Shown in pieces: positions 31,248 through 43,462 of a stretch of 64,000 nucleotides of DNA. How positions within the stretch are numbered: position 1 is the first letter of the stretch; every line of letters starts with the position of its first letter. Source of the DNA: Sacculina carcini (Eukaryota; Arthropoda; Thecostraca; Sacculinidae); contig OU696574.1 in the NCBI GenBank assembly GCA_916048095.2, positions 4,577,001-4,641,000 of the forward strand, read 5' to 3'. Under the pieces are notes generated by a model, which worked only from the letters and a program-made list of their open reading frames with translations, searched no databases and was not told the origin of the DNA. Position numbers and translations under genes: made by a program.

Positions 31248-32079
31248 TAACCATCAGCGTGTTTCCAGTACTCTACGAGATCAGGATATATAGTATGACC
31301 AGGATGAGAGAAAGAGAGAGTACGTATGAGAGAGAGCGTGTGTGTGTTTGTTTGTTTGTATGTGTGTGTGTGTTTGTTTGTACGTATGAGTGTGCGTATG
31401 AGTGTAAGAGTGTGTCTTTTCACAACTAGTTTAAACATACACAATCACATGGAATTATGAAGTTAATTCTAATAATTAATGAGGTATACTATAAATATTT
31501 GTATATCTATATATGTACGCATCGAGATACACCGTATATAGATTGTATTGGTGTGTGCGTGTGTATGCTGAACATACGGCACATATGCTGAACATCGTAC
31601 ATGCACTGCAGCGAGCGTTAGCACAGTTCAGCAGCGTTTGCAAGTGCATGGTGGCGGACAGAGTGCGTAGCAAAACTAAGTGTTGTATCAAGTACATAGT
31701 CGTGTGTGCTCATGTTTCAGAAGCCTTTTTTGAGTCCGTATCTGTAGCTTACCATTATGGTATTTGTAATTCATATATACGAGAAATACTCGTAGACTGT
31801 TTCTATTAGTGTGACTGTTTTTCACATTGATTCTATATACTGTGTTATTCAGTTGAGCGATTGCTCGGATATTTCCTACTAGACTGTCACCGCATCATTT
31901 CTGCTAGAGTGGTGTGACCTCACACACACTGACATACACATATACACACACATACACACACATACCACCCGTTACACGTGCCTACGCAAAACAATTTGTG
32001 CGGAAAAATGCGGTGTTTTTCGCTAATACTTTATATATAATATAGACACACATGAGACATGAGACATGAGACACACACA
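31248..32079. other. No gene seen
   Basis: AT-rich spacer with short GT/CA runs (31338-31380, 31920-31965) and GACACACATGAGACATGAGAC words next to the Helitron-like left end. Confidence 0.5.
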
Positions 32080-34604
32080 TCTATCTATATATATATAAAA
32101 GAGACCCTCTGTGTGTCTGTGTGTGTGTGTCTGTCAAATGTAAAATGGAAAATGTAAAATGGAAAAAAATTCAATCTACATTCAAAATTTTAATTAAACT
32201 CCACGCGTCCGATTTTCTATACTTTTTTCTCTATTTCTCAAAAACTAATTAACACACATCTAAATAAATAATACCATCATGCTGGTAATTTTAATTTCTA
32301 CAACACGGTATAATTTTTAATTTTCCAAAGTGTATTAAAAAAAATTACGGCGGTGTGAAGTGTAAATGACAAAGTCAAAAAGGCAAAATGCGCACTGAAA
32401 AACGCGAATATTTTTGTCATTATTCCGCTATTTATTCCTCATACACCAGTAACTTTAGAGCTATAAAAATTATACTATTGTGTATAAAATTTTGCGTTCT
32501 ACAAAATAAGGTATAATTTATACCCACAAATGATACAAAAAACGTGTAAAATTGGCAAAGTTCTCAAATACATCCAAAATTGCACCGGGCGACTAAAATT
32601 AATTCATTTTTCTACTATTTTTCAGTAAGTATTTGCCACACAATAAAATAAATTATACCATTTTGCTAGAAATTTTGTTTTCTACAATACGGTATAATTT
32701 TTAATTTTCCAAAATGTACCTAAACGAAGTTACGGCGGTGTAAATTCAAAAAGACATATTACCGATTTAACAGGTATTATGCGCACTTGTGATTACATAG
32801 GAATATACACCGATTAAATTTAACTGAAGCCCAATCACAATTAAGAATGCATCATATTAGCTCCAAGCATGGATGGTGTGGTTTTAATGCGTACAGTTTA
32901 ATTAATGCTACACTATACTGAATAGAAAGTCTTTATTGTCCTCAATATTTACACATGAATTGTTCCGCACGACGGGCGGGTAAAATGCTACTGGGAACAA
33001 AGTAAACTACTGAATTTTACTGTGTAATTTAATTGGTTTAATTTCAAGTTGCATACGCTTAAGTTGCATAAGGATATGGGTTGTAATATTATGCAATGCC
33101 AACTATGTGCATATGCTGTTTTAGCGGAAGCATTAACCTGCAATTATAGAGATGCCATAAAGTTTTTTTTATATGGTCACACTCAGGACGACAGTGTCAC
33201 ACTTAGAACACTTAAACACTTCATTGTTTTGATAGTGTTACACTTCTGAATTACTACGCACGAATGACGGGTTTAAATTTGAGCAGTGTTGAGGGAAAAA
33301 ACTCAGAGAATAATTAACACAAAAATGTACAAATATATATTTTTCTATTGGATAAGCTTTTTGCTTTTTGATTCATTATATTTTATTAATTGTTCCGCAC
33401 GACGGGCGGGTTTAAATATGAGGCTGTTTTAGGGAAAATATTTTGCCACATCTTAAATAAAAACATTCATATTTATACTTTTATATTGATTAAGACTTTA
33501 TTTGGGTTTACTTTTTCTTTTTGAATTTCTAATCGTTTTTTTGATTTAATATTTATTTTACTTTATTAATTGCTCTGCACAACAGGCGGTTTTTAATGTT
33601 ATATGGTGATGTTAAGTTATACATATATTTCTGAAACATTATGATGAAAAAGTGTAGTCATTTTTCATTGTTTCGTGTCTGAGTTTTGAAGTATTCAGCA
33701 CGACGGGCAGGTTTAAATATGAGGCGGTTTACGCAAACTATTTTGTCAAAATAACATAAATATATATAAATTTTGATTCTTATGGGTTTACTCTTTTTTA
33801 ATTCATATTCCTTTTCTCTTATGAATTGAATACAAATCTAATAGTATGAATTGTTCCGCACGACGGGCGGATTTACGTGCTAGAATTTTCATTGTTTGTT
33901 ACTGTAGAGTAGCGATTGGTTCAGCACGTAGTCCAGACGGTGGGCGCTAGAGGGCGCCAAGTGATAAGCGCCAGGGTCAAGGTGAGCGACCCTGACCAGT
34001 CGCTGTACAGTCATTACACAGTGCGTTTCACTAGTGGTGGTGTGCGGCATTTTATTGTGAGTAATGTGTATGTAATTACATCATATGATATAAACGTAGT
34101 AATGAGTGTGTAATTGTATTATAGTATAACTCATGGCATTAATCCAATTTCAGATAGTTTGATTGCTGTGTAATCGAATCATTCATCCACTCGCTGTTTA
34201 AGGTCACGATTAGATGAATTGATAAGTTATGTATGGTCGTGCGTCACGACCAGAGTTATCATCAATATGTGAGTCTAATACGCCGTTGCCGTTTACGTGT
34301 TTTTGTATTTCAGGAAATAACATTCGTGATGATAATATACTCGTGCCACGAATGTCGTTTTTGATCAGTTACGTGTTTGTGTTCTGAATTATTCCGCACA
34401 ATGGGTGGGTATATATATGCGGCGGGTTGAGTGAAAATATTATGTCAAAAAAAAATTAACACTTGGACTTTTCTATTGAGTAAGGCACTTATGAGTTTTC
34501 ATTTTTATTTTTTAATTTGGAATATTTTTTATGAATATCAATTTTTATAAATATTAATTTTATTTTATGAATTCCTCCGCACAACGGGCGGGTTTTAGTG
34601 CTAG
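32080..34604 (+). mobile_element. Helitron-like non-autonomous element A
   Basis: The left end TCTATCTATATATATATAAA follows an A. The right end is CTAG (34601-34604) followed by T, giving the A/T target of Helitrons. A GC-rich hairpin (CCGC...GCGGG, 34578-34592) lies just before CTAG. Inside, similar hairpin modules (CCGCACGACGGGCGGG-like) recur at about 32965, 33390, 33690, 33855 and 34390, separated by AT-rich DNA. No Rep/helicase gene is present. A block at 58-61 kb shares sequence and module order. Confidence 0.55.
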
Positions 34605-34782
34605 TTAAATATAATATAGACACACATAGACACACATGACACACATGTTCGCTGCTCAATCTCACTCTGTCGCTGATTATTTATTTTTATTTCTCATTTA
34701 AAATTATCCGGGATCTCTATTACTAACAGCTGGAGTAAATGAATAACTATATCCTTGGGCTCTGGGTTTTTGCGAGGCAGCC
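34605..34782. other. Spacer or LINE-B 5' UTR
   Basis: Starts with TATAATATAGACACACAT, the same words that flank the Helitron-like element on its left (32035). LINE-B probably starts somewhere here, but its exact 5' end is not marked. Confidence 0.4.
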
Positions 34783-36077
34783 ATGCCTGGGCGTCCCAGG
34801 AAATGCCGGGATATATCCAGCATTCTGGAGCAACAGGAAGATGAGGGTAAATTCGTTATAATTGACCCAAAAATACAAAAACAGCACAAAAAAATTGGCC
34901 ATGGGTAGAGGTAGCGCTCAAAAACATATTGGGAGATACCAAAGCGGAAAAGGTATCTATCCTACGAAATGGACAAATTCTCGTGCGCACTAAGAACGAA
35001 GCACAGACAAACAAACTTCTATCCAGCGACAAACTGAACGATACACCAGCAACATTTACGCTGCACATGGGGTTGAACCAGTGAAGAGGCTCAATCTATG
35101 CACCAGAACTTTCAAACATTTCACTCGAGGAGCTCACCGAATGGATGGCACCACATGGAATCGAGTCAGTCACCCGTCCAAGACAAACAAACAATGACCG
35201 AACAAATATACTATTATTGACGTTCAACAAGCTGAAATGTCCGGAAGAACTGTAATTCGACTATGTCAAATAAAGTGTGAGACCATGGTATCCAAGTCCT
35301 CCACGTTGCAACAATTGTGGGAAAATCGGCCACAAAACCCAGAATTGTGACAAAGAAGCAACATGCCCGAACTGTGGCGGAAAACCACATGGTAACCACA
35401 GCGAGAAAGATCCGTACTGTGTCAACTGTGATGAAAAACATCCATCAGCGTCCAACTCATGTCCCACCTACACCAGGAAAAAGGAAATTGAAAAGATCAA
35501 ATACACCAGCAAGTCCACATATGAAGAAGCCGAACAGGCCTATCATCAGGCGCATGCGTGTGGCAAAACATCTAATGCAGCGCAAACGACGACCAATGCA
35601 CCATCAAAGGACACAGTTCAAGAATTACAAGCGAAAATCGACACCATCGCTGACGAACTCACACAGTTGACAACAGTTGTTGCCAGCCTCGTGAAGACTA
35701 TTGACCAGCACATCACCAACCAACCTATTGCGACAAAATATCCAACCACCAAACCTGACGTTGATCGTCATGGCGACTCCGCGCCGTCAGTAACAACAAC
35801 TCTGAACGCAACGCAGACCACCGCGAAAACCAACTCTAATGTGCAGACTACCGCAAACGGCGCCAAGAACGACCGTGAATCGACTCCTCGCCCCGGCCGC
35901 TCACCTATCAACAGACAAAAACAACACAGCCCACAAAACTCGCTAACACACACCGACAACTCACAAACTATGTTCACCGATCACGACTATGCATCCAGCA
36001 CTAACAAAAAAGCTACAATACCACAGAAAATCACGAGATACAACAAAAACATACACAACATACACACTAACAGATAA
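34783..36077 (+). pseudogene. LINE-B ORF1
   Basis: ATG at 34783 (MPGRPRKCRDISSILEQQ). After a frame change near 34905 it continues as LKNILGDTKAEKVSILRNGQ and SLEELTEWMAPHGIESVTRP. From 35277 a long open frame has zinc knuckles CNNCGKIGHKTQNC and CPNCGGKPHGNHSEKDPYC, then CDEKHPSASNSC, an acidic/basic stretch (RKKEIEKIKYTSK), a possible coiled coil (VQELQAKIDTIADELTQLTT) and a Thr/Asn-rich tail to the stop at 36077. Stops and shifts in the first half mean it is dead. This is the usual ORF1 order of RNase H-bearing LINEs of the I/Jockey-like group. Confidence 0.75.
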
Positions 36078-36117
36078 CATGCAATATCTCGACCAAATCT
36101 ATCTATTCTATCTCTTC

Positions 36118-37088
36118 TATGTTTGAACCACCAATTTTCCAATGAAATTGCAGGGGATCAAACAACAAAAAGCATGAAATTCGGAAAATTCTCTAAAGTT
36201 TACTTTTTTACGATTTGCCTCCAAGAGACTCATCTCATTCCAACTGATAACTTTATTTTTCTGAAAAATACATATTCCTCCTATCATCACTACTCTGACC
36301 ACTCTCGGCGGAGGGGAGGCTCATCCATCCTGATTTCTTCTTCCATACCTCATCAACGTATACCTCTCACTGGTACACATCAGGCAGTAGCTGTTCAAAT
36401 CACAATATCAAACCATACTATAATCATATGCAGCCTTTATATTCCTCCACAACAAACCGTAGATCAAATATTTTTCGACTCACTAATACAACAGTTTCCT
36501 CATCCTTTCATCATCAGCGGTGACTTTAATGCAAAACACCAGCTCTGGGGTTCTCCAACATCTGATAGGCGAGTCGGGAGTCGGCGACTGTCATAAACAA
36601 TCTCTGCACATCCTAAATGACAGATCACCGACTCACCTACACGAATATAACGGCACACTATGCTCACACACATTGATCTCACACTATGCTCATCCAGTTT
36701 AGCTCCTCTTCTATCTTGGCAATGTCTCGACTCGTTTTACTCCAGCGACCACTGCCCTGTCATTACAGCTCTACACACACTGCTTGGTAGCACAACAACG
36801 ACAACACTGGGACATGAAATGCGCCAACTGGAATCAGTACAACGACATTCTCTCTGTTGATCAAAATCTACCAAATTTCCGGAATGTTGTACCCTCTCTC
36901 ACCAACCAAATTATCTCTGCTGCAAAGCAATGTATTCCACTTTCGACGGCGGGTAGGCGAAGTATACGTAGTTGTCCGTGGTGGACTCCGCAGTGTAGAG
37001 AAGCAATGCTGCAGCGCGGCAGGGCGCTGCGTTTCCTTCGCGTTCATCGAACATCACAAGCACTAAGCAACTACAAACTGGCTAGAGC
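36118..37088 (+). pseudogene. LINE-B ORF2, 5' part (endonuclease)
   Basis: Starts near ATG 36118 (MFEPPIFQ); the next codon is TGA where relatives have Trp (QWNCRG), followed by NCRG with the endonuclease Asn. Then CLQETHLIP (catalytic Glu), RRRGGSSILI, IICSLYIPP and FIISGDFNAKHQLWGSP. After a frame change it continues with HTLISHYA/LTLCSS and SSDHCPVI, then CPWWTPQC and NYKLARA. The last 14 bases (37075-37088) are the left copy of the LINE-C target duplication. The protein resumes at 43477. Confidence 0.8.
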
Positions 37089-40000
37089 CGGAATCCAGCA
37101 GAACGTTAGACGCTTGCCCTGGTGGTAGATGATGTCAAGAGAGATAAAAAATCCTCTGTATAAGAGGATGTAAGGAGAAAGACGATAATGAAGTTAAAGC
37201 ACTAAGGGAGTCAGATACAACTAAAAACAATGTAAACGAAGATGAGCGAATAAAAACTAGGGCCAGAAGGAAAGCGTAAGGTTCAGCCGTGTAAATGGAG
37301 GCGCTCGGTGGCAGCGTGCTCGAGCGGCACGTACCTCCACTCACAAACGCACAACCCACACCACTGGCAGACTTAGATCCATCAGTGTACCGTCCGTAAG
37401 AATGAATTCCTTCCAGTGTGTTTGAGCGAAGCACACTGGGCACTGTACGGTGGTTCAGCAGAGCTGCTAGCGAGACGTCAACCTCGGGTGTGACCGATTC
37501 CCAGGGTGACTCCGCCGTGTATTATTGTCTGAGGACGTCGTTAGCACCCATCCTGCATGACTCCAGCAGTGCTTTCATTTTGCGGCAAAACAGCACAGAA
37601 CACTGAGGTCCTGGAAGGTGCTGCTGCTCAGGCACGTGCTGGGAAAATACCACGTCATACGCGGGGTTTTCATGGGTGCTTGCCAGCTTGCAAGAATAAC
37701 GCATGCCCAGATCTTGACGACGGAGCGCCAGCGGAGCCTCATCAGCATCAACAAGGAGACTGACGATTGGCGACGTGCAAAACGCGCCGGTGGCAATGCG
37801 TATCCCTGCGTGGTGTACGACATTCAAAGGGCTTTTCACTGACTCCGAAGCCAGATCATATACGATGCTTGCATAATCGAGACGCGACCTGACTAACGAG
37901 CGGTACAGAAGGAGAAGGGACTGTCGATCGGCTCCATATCGCATGCGGGAAACAGTCTTCAGCACATTCAGTGCCTTTAGACATGTGCTGCTCAGCTGTG
38001 AAATATGGTCGGTGTAGGTCAAGCGCGAGTCCAGCGTGACCCCTAAAAACCAAACCGTGCGTTGGAATGAGACGGCACTGCCGTACAATTCCACTTCCAT
38101 GTCAGGACAGGCACCACGACGGCGGCAGAAGTGTACACCGACCGTTTCGGACGTCGAGAAGCGGAAGCCGTTACGCGTTCCCCAAGTCTCTAGCTTATTC
38201 ACCGCCAGCTGCGGTTGACGCTGGACAACAACAGTGCTGCGGGAAGAACACCATACGGCGAAGTCGTCCACAAATAGTGACCGTCCAATCGAGGGAGGCA
38301 AATGATTGTCAATGTCGTTGATCATTATGGCAAAATGGGCCACGTTGAGCCCACTACCCTGTGGAACGCCTTCTGCCTGATCGAAGGGACGAGACAGGGA
38401 GCTCCCCACACGCACACAGAATGTGCGTTACAAAAGTAAATTGTGTACGAAACTCCCCATGTTGCCTCTGACACCACAGCGATGCAGTTTGCGAAGAATA
38501 CCATGTCGCCATGTAGTGTGCCTTCTCGATGTCAAAAAATATCGCCCCGACGTGGTGACCTTGCGCGAAACCTTCACGTACGCGAGAGTCAATGGTCACC
38601 AAGTGGTCTAACGTTGAGCGACCCTGGCGAAATCCGCATTGAGCATCATTGAACAGCCGACCGCGTTCCAGAAACCATACCAGCCTTATGCGAGCCATTT
38701 TCTCAAACAGTTTGCAGAGACTGGAGGTCAGCGATATCGGGCGAAAGTCAGACGGGTGATCGCCCGATTTGCCCTGTTTTGTGATGGGTATCACGATTGC
38801 CCGTCGTCAGGAGGCTGGAAACTGCCAACCATTCCACAGATCATTGAAGACCTGCAGCACGGTGGACAGCACTGCGGGCGACAGACGTTTCAGCATGAGG
38901 TTGTGAACCTCATCAGGGCCTTCAGCCACATCGCGAAGCGATCAAAAGGCTGTTCTCAGCTAGGATGCTGAAAAAGCAAGGTTGATTGGCAGCTGAAAGT
39001 TGGTGGAGAAATCAACGGGTGATCTCTCGCACTGCTGTTTGATCGCCGCAAAATCAGGGTCGTCTACGTTTGCATGACAGCGCTCCGCTAAATATCAGTC
39101 AATTTCGTCAGCAACATGCTCCGGATTTATCATGTCCACGCGACTGATGTTCAGAGAAGGCAGTGACGTGGGACGGTACTTCTCAGAGACGCGCTTTATA
39201 CGGTGCCATATGGTGGATATAGGACAATGCCGATTAATGCTGGACACATAGGACATCCACGAGGCCCGCTTCGCCTCGCGAAAGGTCCATCGAGCTTGTG
39301 CGCGAGCGTGGCGAAAGCAAAGCATGTTTGCCACCGTGCTGTTGCGCCGGAAGCGACCCCAGCAACAACGTCGCTCTCGCAACGCCGCAGAACACGCGAC
39401 GGACGCCGCCGACCGGCGGCGCCTGTATTTGTGCTGCTGGCACAAATACCGCTATTGCAGTATATCGTATGGACGCCGCCGGGGACGCGATGCCGTACGC
39501 GGAATGCTCTGTTTGGCACAGGTGACAATGGCCTCAGGAAGATCTTCGACGCTGGTTCGAAGTGTGGGGCTGCCCATGGCTTCCAGTGTCAAGCAATCAT
39601 AGCGGACCCAATCAGCTCGCTTGAAATTCCATCTCGGTGGTCGTGTTTACAACCTAGATACCTCATTGAGACAGATCCATATAGGGAAGTGGTCACTCCC
39701 ATACAGACTGCTCTCAACGGTCCAGCTCGTAGATGGCTGCAGACGGGGACTGCACAGACTGAGGTCCAGAGCCGACATGCTTCCCGATGGCATGGTGCAA
39801 TGCGTATATGTGCCTGTGTTTAAAATACATATGTCTAGAACAGTTAAAATATCCTCCATAATAAAACCACGGCTACAATATGCATCACAACCCCAAAAAG
39901 GGCTGTGAGCATTAAAATCGCCTAACACATAAAAAGGGGGTGAAAGTGAACTGATTAAAAACTCGACGTCAGCCCTTGGGAACGGGCGACCAGGCGGCAG

Positions 40001-40312
40001 GTACAATGAGCACATACTCACCTCCCAACCACCGAGCCAGCAACGAACCGCAACCACCTGCAAATCTGACTTAATATGCAGGCGGCGACAGGGTACACTG
40101 GTGCGAACAGCCAGCATAATCCCGCCATGGGCTATAGTCGAGCTGGGATTATCATATCTAAAAACATTAAAATCCTGAATACTAAAATACGAAGAAGCTA
40201 AAAGCTTAGTCTCCTGTATTGCTAAAATCGATGGTTGTCGGGAGTGTGAAATATGCAGTGAATCATTAAAATTTGGTTTAATACCTCTAATATTCCATTG
40301 TAAAATGGACAT
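37089..40312 (-). pseudogene. LINE-C ORF2, inverted part (endonuclease, RT, RNase H)
   Basis: ATG at 40312 starts MSILQWNIRGIKPN. The endonuclease is complete in one frame: QWNIRG, AIQETK, YVLGDFNAHSPFWG, LDLSLCSP and GSDHFPIW. The linker runs through several frames between 39530 and 39095. RT: ITKQGKSGDHPSDFRPISLT and CGFRQGRSTLDHL, then GVPQGSGLNVAHFA, FVDDFAVW (the YxDD box as FVDD) and VWFLGVTLD. RNase H: YTDGSKSASGVGCAF, YTAEPYAFLLALVF and VVSDSLSAL, then after a shift IYHQGKRLTFCWIP, ending exactly at the insertion edge, 37089. Several shifts make it dead. Confidence 0.82.
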
Positions 40313-40397
40313 AAAAATAAATATAATAGAATAGAATACAAATAAATACTCCCGTTAAAAAGGCACATATACACTTAAAACCAGGTAGCACAGGTAC

Positions 40398-42011
40398 CTA
40401 ATCGCATCGCTTGGCCGATCGTCCTCTCTCCGCGTCAGGTGGGGACCCACTTGGAGAGGCCGAGAATTTCCGCTTAGATGATCTCTCCACCTCCATGGCA
40501 GTGGTGGGAGTCGCTCCGTCGTGTGCGGAAGGCGGTGCGCTCACAGCCGCCGAGCGCGGAGAGGCAGGGACCGCGCTCGCTTTGTGACCGGGAGATGCTC
40601 GCCGGTCACTCTTCGGCGAGGCTGACTTGACCGAGCGGCGGCTCTTGTGCTGTACCACCGTCCAGTCTCCGGATTTACTCCGGCTCGGAGACAACCGCTC
40701 TGATGGCTTGGAAGCCTGTTGAGTGGCCGGTTTTTTGCCGCCCTGACTAACTGGCATCGCTGCCGATTTGCCAGCACGGTCCATCGGCCGGTTGACCGGC
40801 CGATCGGCGACACACTTAGGTCGCCGCTCATCAGCCTTTTCAGGCTGCTGGGGAGCGGCCGTCTGGGGCCGCTGGGTCGCGGACGCCTGGGATCGCTGGG
40901 ATGCGGCCGTAATCTACCGCGGCACGGCAGACTCCTCAGACCGCCGATCAACCGGTGTTGGTTCATGCTCATGTTTGTCAGCCTCGGGTACAACCAGCTT
41001 CAAGCCCATTCGTCCCGCCAGCCTCAAAGAGTCTCCAACAGTCAGCTTCTCCAGGAACGAGTCGACAGACTGTGGAGGCTGAGCCGACTTCATGACTACG
41101 CCGACATAGGACGGGCCTGATGGATGCGAGCTGCGATATACAGCACGCGCCTCGCCGAAACTGCAGCGCTGGGCAGCGCGAATGGCAAGAATATCCTTTT
41201 CTTTGAGCTATTCCGGTCAGTCACGCGACGAGGACGCATGACCGCTGTTCCTGTAATTGACGCAGAAATACTCATTGTCACAATCAGCAGCGGTGTGCCG
41301 TTCGGATGAGCAACGTCCGCAGATCTCAGCACAGTTGCAGCGGGAGCTCGTATGCCCGAAAGGTTGGCACCTGTAACATCGCATTGGGTTGGGTACGTAG
41401 GTGCGGACACGGATACGCTGACGGATGCCACCGACTTTGATATCATCCGGCCGAACAACACCGTCGAACGTGAGGAAAAACAAGTGCGTTGGCACCTCGC
41501 TTTCCCCATGCCGTCGGACGATGCGCTCCACACGGATGACACCCTGGGATGACAAACCGTTGCAGATTTCTTCGTTGTCAACACCCTCTAGCACTCGACA
41601 AAACATAACACCTCTGGCATGGTTAAGTGTCGAATGCGCACACACCGAGATGGGGGTGCCCACCCAACGCTTGTCACTGCCCGATCCCACGCGATACCGG
41701 AATGTGTCGGCCTTCATCGCGCGGGCTGCTGCCGTCTCAGAGCCGTATTTAACCAGCAGAGAACCGTCTCTCTGTCGGCTGGCCTCAACAGGCGCGTCTC
41801 CGATGTTCTTGAACCCATCCAGACGAAGGAATGGGTTCAGCGATGACAATTTCACGTGTTCATTGGTGCTGGTAAAAACCAGCATCATCGGCATAGGTGC
41901 AACACGACTGTCGTCGTGCAAGTGGCTCACAGTACGACCACCTTTCGGCGGCCGTGGATGATCGCCCGATGGACGACCAGCAGGTCGGGTGGTTGAAGTT
42001 TTGGAAGCCAT
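40398..42011 (-). pseudogene. LINE-C ORF1
   Basis: ATG at 42009-42011 (MASKTSTTRPAGRPSGDHP). It has an RRM-like or esterase-free Gag region (LFTSTNE-like start, GVMFCRVLEGVDNEEICNGL, VIRVERIVRRH, LFFLTFDG), then knuckles CYRCQPFGHTSSRC and CGRCSSERHTAADC. A TGA near 41218 replaces a Cys of the third knuckle. The same frame goes on through LAIRAAQRCSFGEARAVY and a long Ser/Lys/Pro-rich basic tail to TGA/TAA at 40398. Apart from the premature stops the frame is preserved over 1.6 kb, so the copy is not very old. Confidence 0.78.
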
Positions 42012-42750
42012 AGATATTTGCATTTTCTCTGCGCACACGACCACCCACCTCTGCACGGGGCCCTACTGGGGGGACGGGTAGAGCCAGCATGGGATAACAC
42101 GCCAGTGGTGGTGCGCGCTGTACGGACACCGAATACCCCTGAGCTCGCTGCGAGCTCCGCCCGGTACAAGTTCGCGGGAGCTACAGCGCCGGGCCCGGAC
42201 CAGTGACCCCACCGGTCCATCTGGACTCAGGAGCTGCAGCCCCACTGCAAACGGCGGACACTGCACTGGGCGGGACCCCCCTCGAGCACCAGACACCTCA
42301 CCCTTGACCCCCTTGAGCCCTATCCGGCCACCCGTGCCGGCGTCGGACCATTCTCTCCACTGTCGAGGAGCCAAACAGCGGCCCCGTCGGGGTTCGACGC
42401 GCAGGCCAAAGACAAGTGTTGCGTCACGCCACCACTATACCCCGGGCGACGTGACACTCAGCGGCCCGGATCATGTTTGCCGCTCCGACGGGGGAGGGTT
42501 TTAAGATAGCCGTTGGCTGCTAAACAGCTCATCCGCCCTTTGACAGGTCTTGTTTTTCTTCCTGCTGGGTGTCTGGCCACCCTCCTCACTGGCATAGGCC
42601 AGTGGGGGCCGGATTAGTCGCCGACTTTCCGACAATGCGGCTGGTTGTACCGGGTTACATGTTAGCAGTAGCAGACCGAAACCTGACCAGACATGTCTGC
42701 CTTTAGTCGCCTTTTACGACGCGCGGCAGCTACGGCGGCAGAATTTTCAC
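42012..42750 (-). promoter_or_regulatory. LINE-C 5' UTR and inversion junction
   Basis: GC-rich minus-strand leader. Near its right edge the minus strand reads GGTGGGGGGGTGAAAATTCT and then GCGCGTCGTAAAAGGCGAC, 5' UTR words seen in several insect and invertebrate LINEs. At the junction with the plus-strand 3' part, TATTTTGGGCAACGAG occurs twice in tandem (about 42760-42800), a small duplication at the break. Confidence 0.6.
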
Positions 42751-43462
42751 CCCCCCACCACAGTATTTTGGGCAACGAGGGATATTGGTATTTTGGGCAA
42801 CGAGCGAGCTGACAGAGCCGCGAAAAGAGCTGCTGAACGAGACTTTTATTCATTTAATTTTAACTTTCCCATTCCGTATTCGGACTTTTATCCTCTTATA
42901 CATCGTTTTTTCCGTTCTCGCTGGACGAATGTGATACTAACAAACTAAAAGCAGTGAAGCCCGAAATCAGACATTGGATGTGCTCTTGTCGCCGGAAGAG
43001 GTCCAAGGAAGTGGTGTTCTGTCGTCTGCGTGTGGGTCACATGTACGACACACATCGCCATCTTCCACTCGGACAACCTGAACCCACGCGCAGCGCATGT
43101 AATGCACGTCTCTCCGTGCAACACATCCTGGTGGAATGTCCAGCATTCTCAGAGGCGCGTCAACGTTTTCTTGGATCCGTTTGGAGTATTGACGAGGTTC
43201 ATGGACAGGAGCAATCGGCGGTCATTGAGGGCCGCATTTTTGAATTTTTACGGCTTTTGCCTTTTAAAATTATTTATTGATTTTTATTCTTCTGACTTTC
43301 GTATTTATATCACTCACCCTCACGCATATTTATTTCATCGCTCCATTACGTCCATTACGTTCATATGCATAGTTTTTGTTTAATTTAGACAGACTGGGGG
43401 GTGTCATATGGTCCTAGAGGCCGGTGCACCCCAAAAAAACTCAATGAATGAATGAATGAATG
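42751..43462 (+). pseudogene. LINE-C 3' end in plus orientation
   Basis: Resumes the RNase H domain with GILGNERADRAAKRAAERDF, then C-terminal finger pieces (CRRKRSKEVVFCRLRVGH; RSACNARLSVQHILVECPAF), a stop and AT-rich 3' UTR. It ends CCCCAAAAAAACTC with an (AATG)n tail at 43441-43462. The tail touches the right target duplication. Together with the minus-strand part it makes one full-length LINE. Confidence 0.85.

Larger units (their letters stand above)
37089..43462 (-). mobile_element. LINE-C inserted in LINE-B as a twin-primed (5'-inverted) copy
   Basis: A 6.37-kb insertion flanked by perfect 14-bp repeats AAACTGGCTAGAGC (37075-37088 and 43463-43476). About 5.66 kb of it (37089 to about 42750) is the 5' part of the LINE on the minus strand: 5' UTR, ORF1, endonuclease, RT and RNase H up to FCWIP. 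The last 0.7 kb (about 42750-43462) is the 3' part on the plus strand: RNase H from GILGNERAD, the C-terminal finger, 3' UTR and an (ATGA)n tail. The two parts break at the same place in RNase H, only a few residues apart. This is the arrangement twin priming produces. Confidence 0.9.

Noticed and set aside
33049-33249. Short frame MHTLKLHKDMGC with a similar one at 59935-60141
   Set aside because: The resemblance comes from two copies of the same non-coding Helitron-like block; the frames diverge by shifts after about 25 residues and codon choice shows no constraint.
40541-42504. Plus-strand frames opposite LINE-C ORF1
   Set aside because: Shadow frames of a GC-rich minus-strand ORF1 pseudogene with zinc knuckles and a basic tail.
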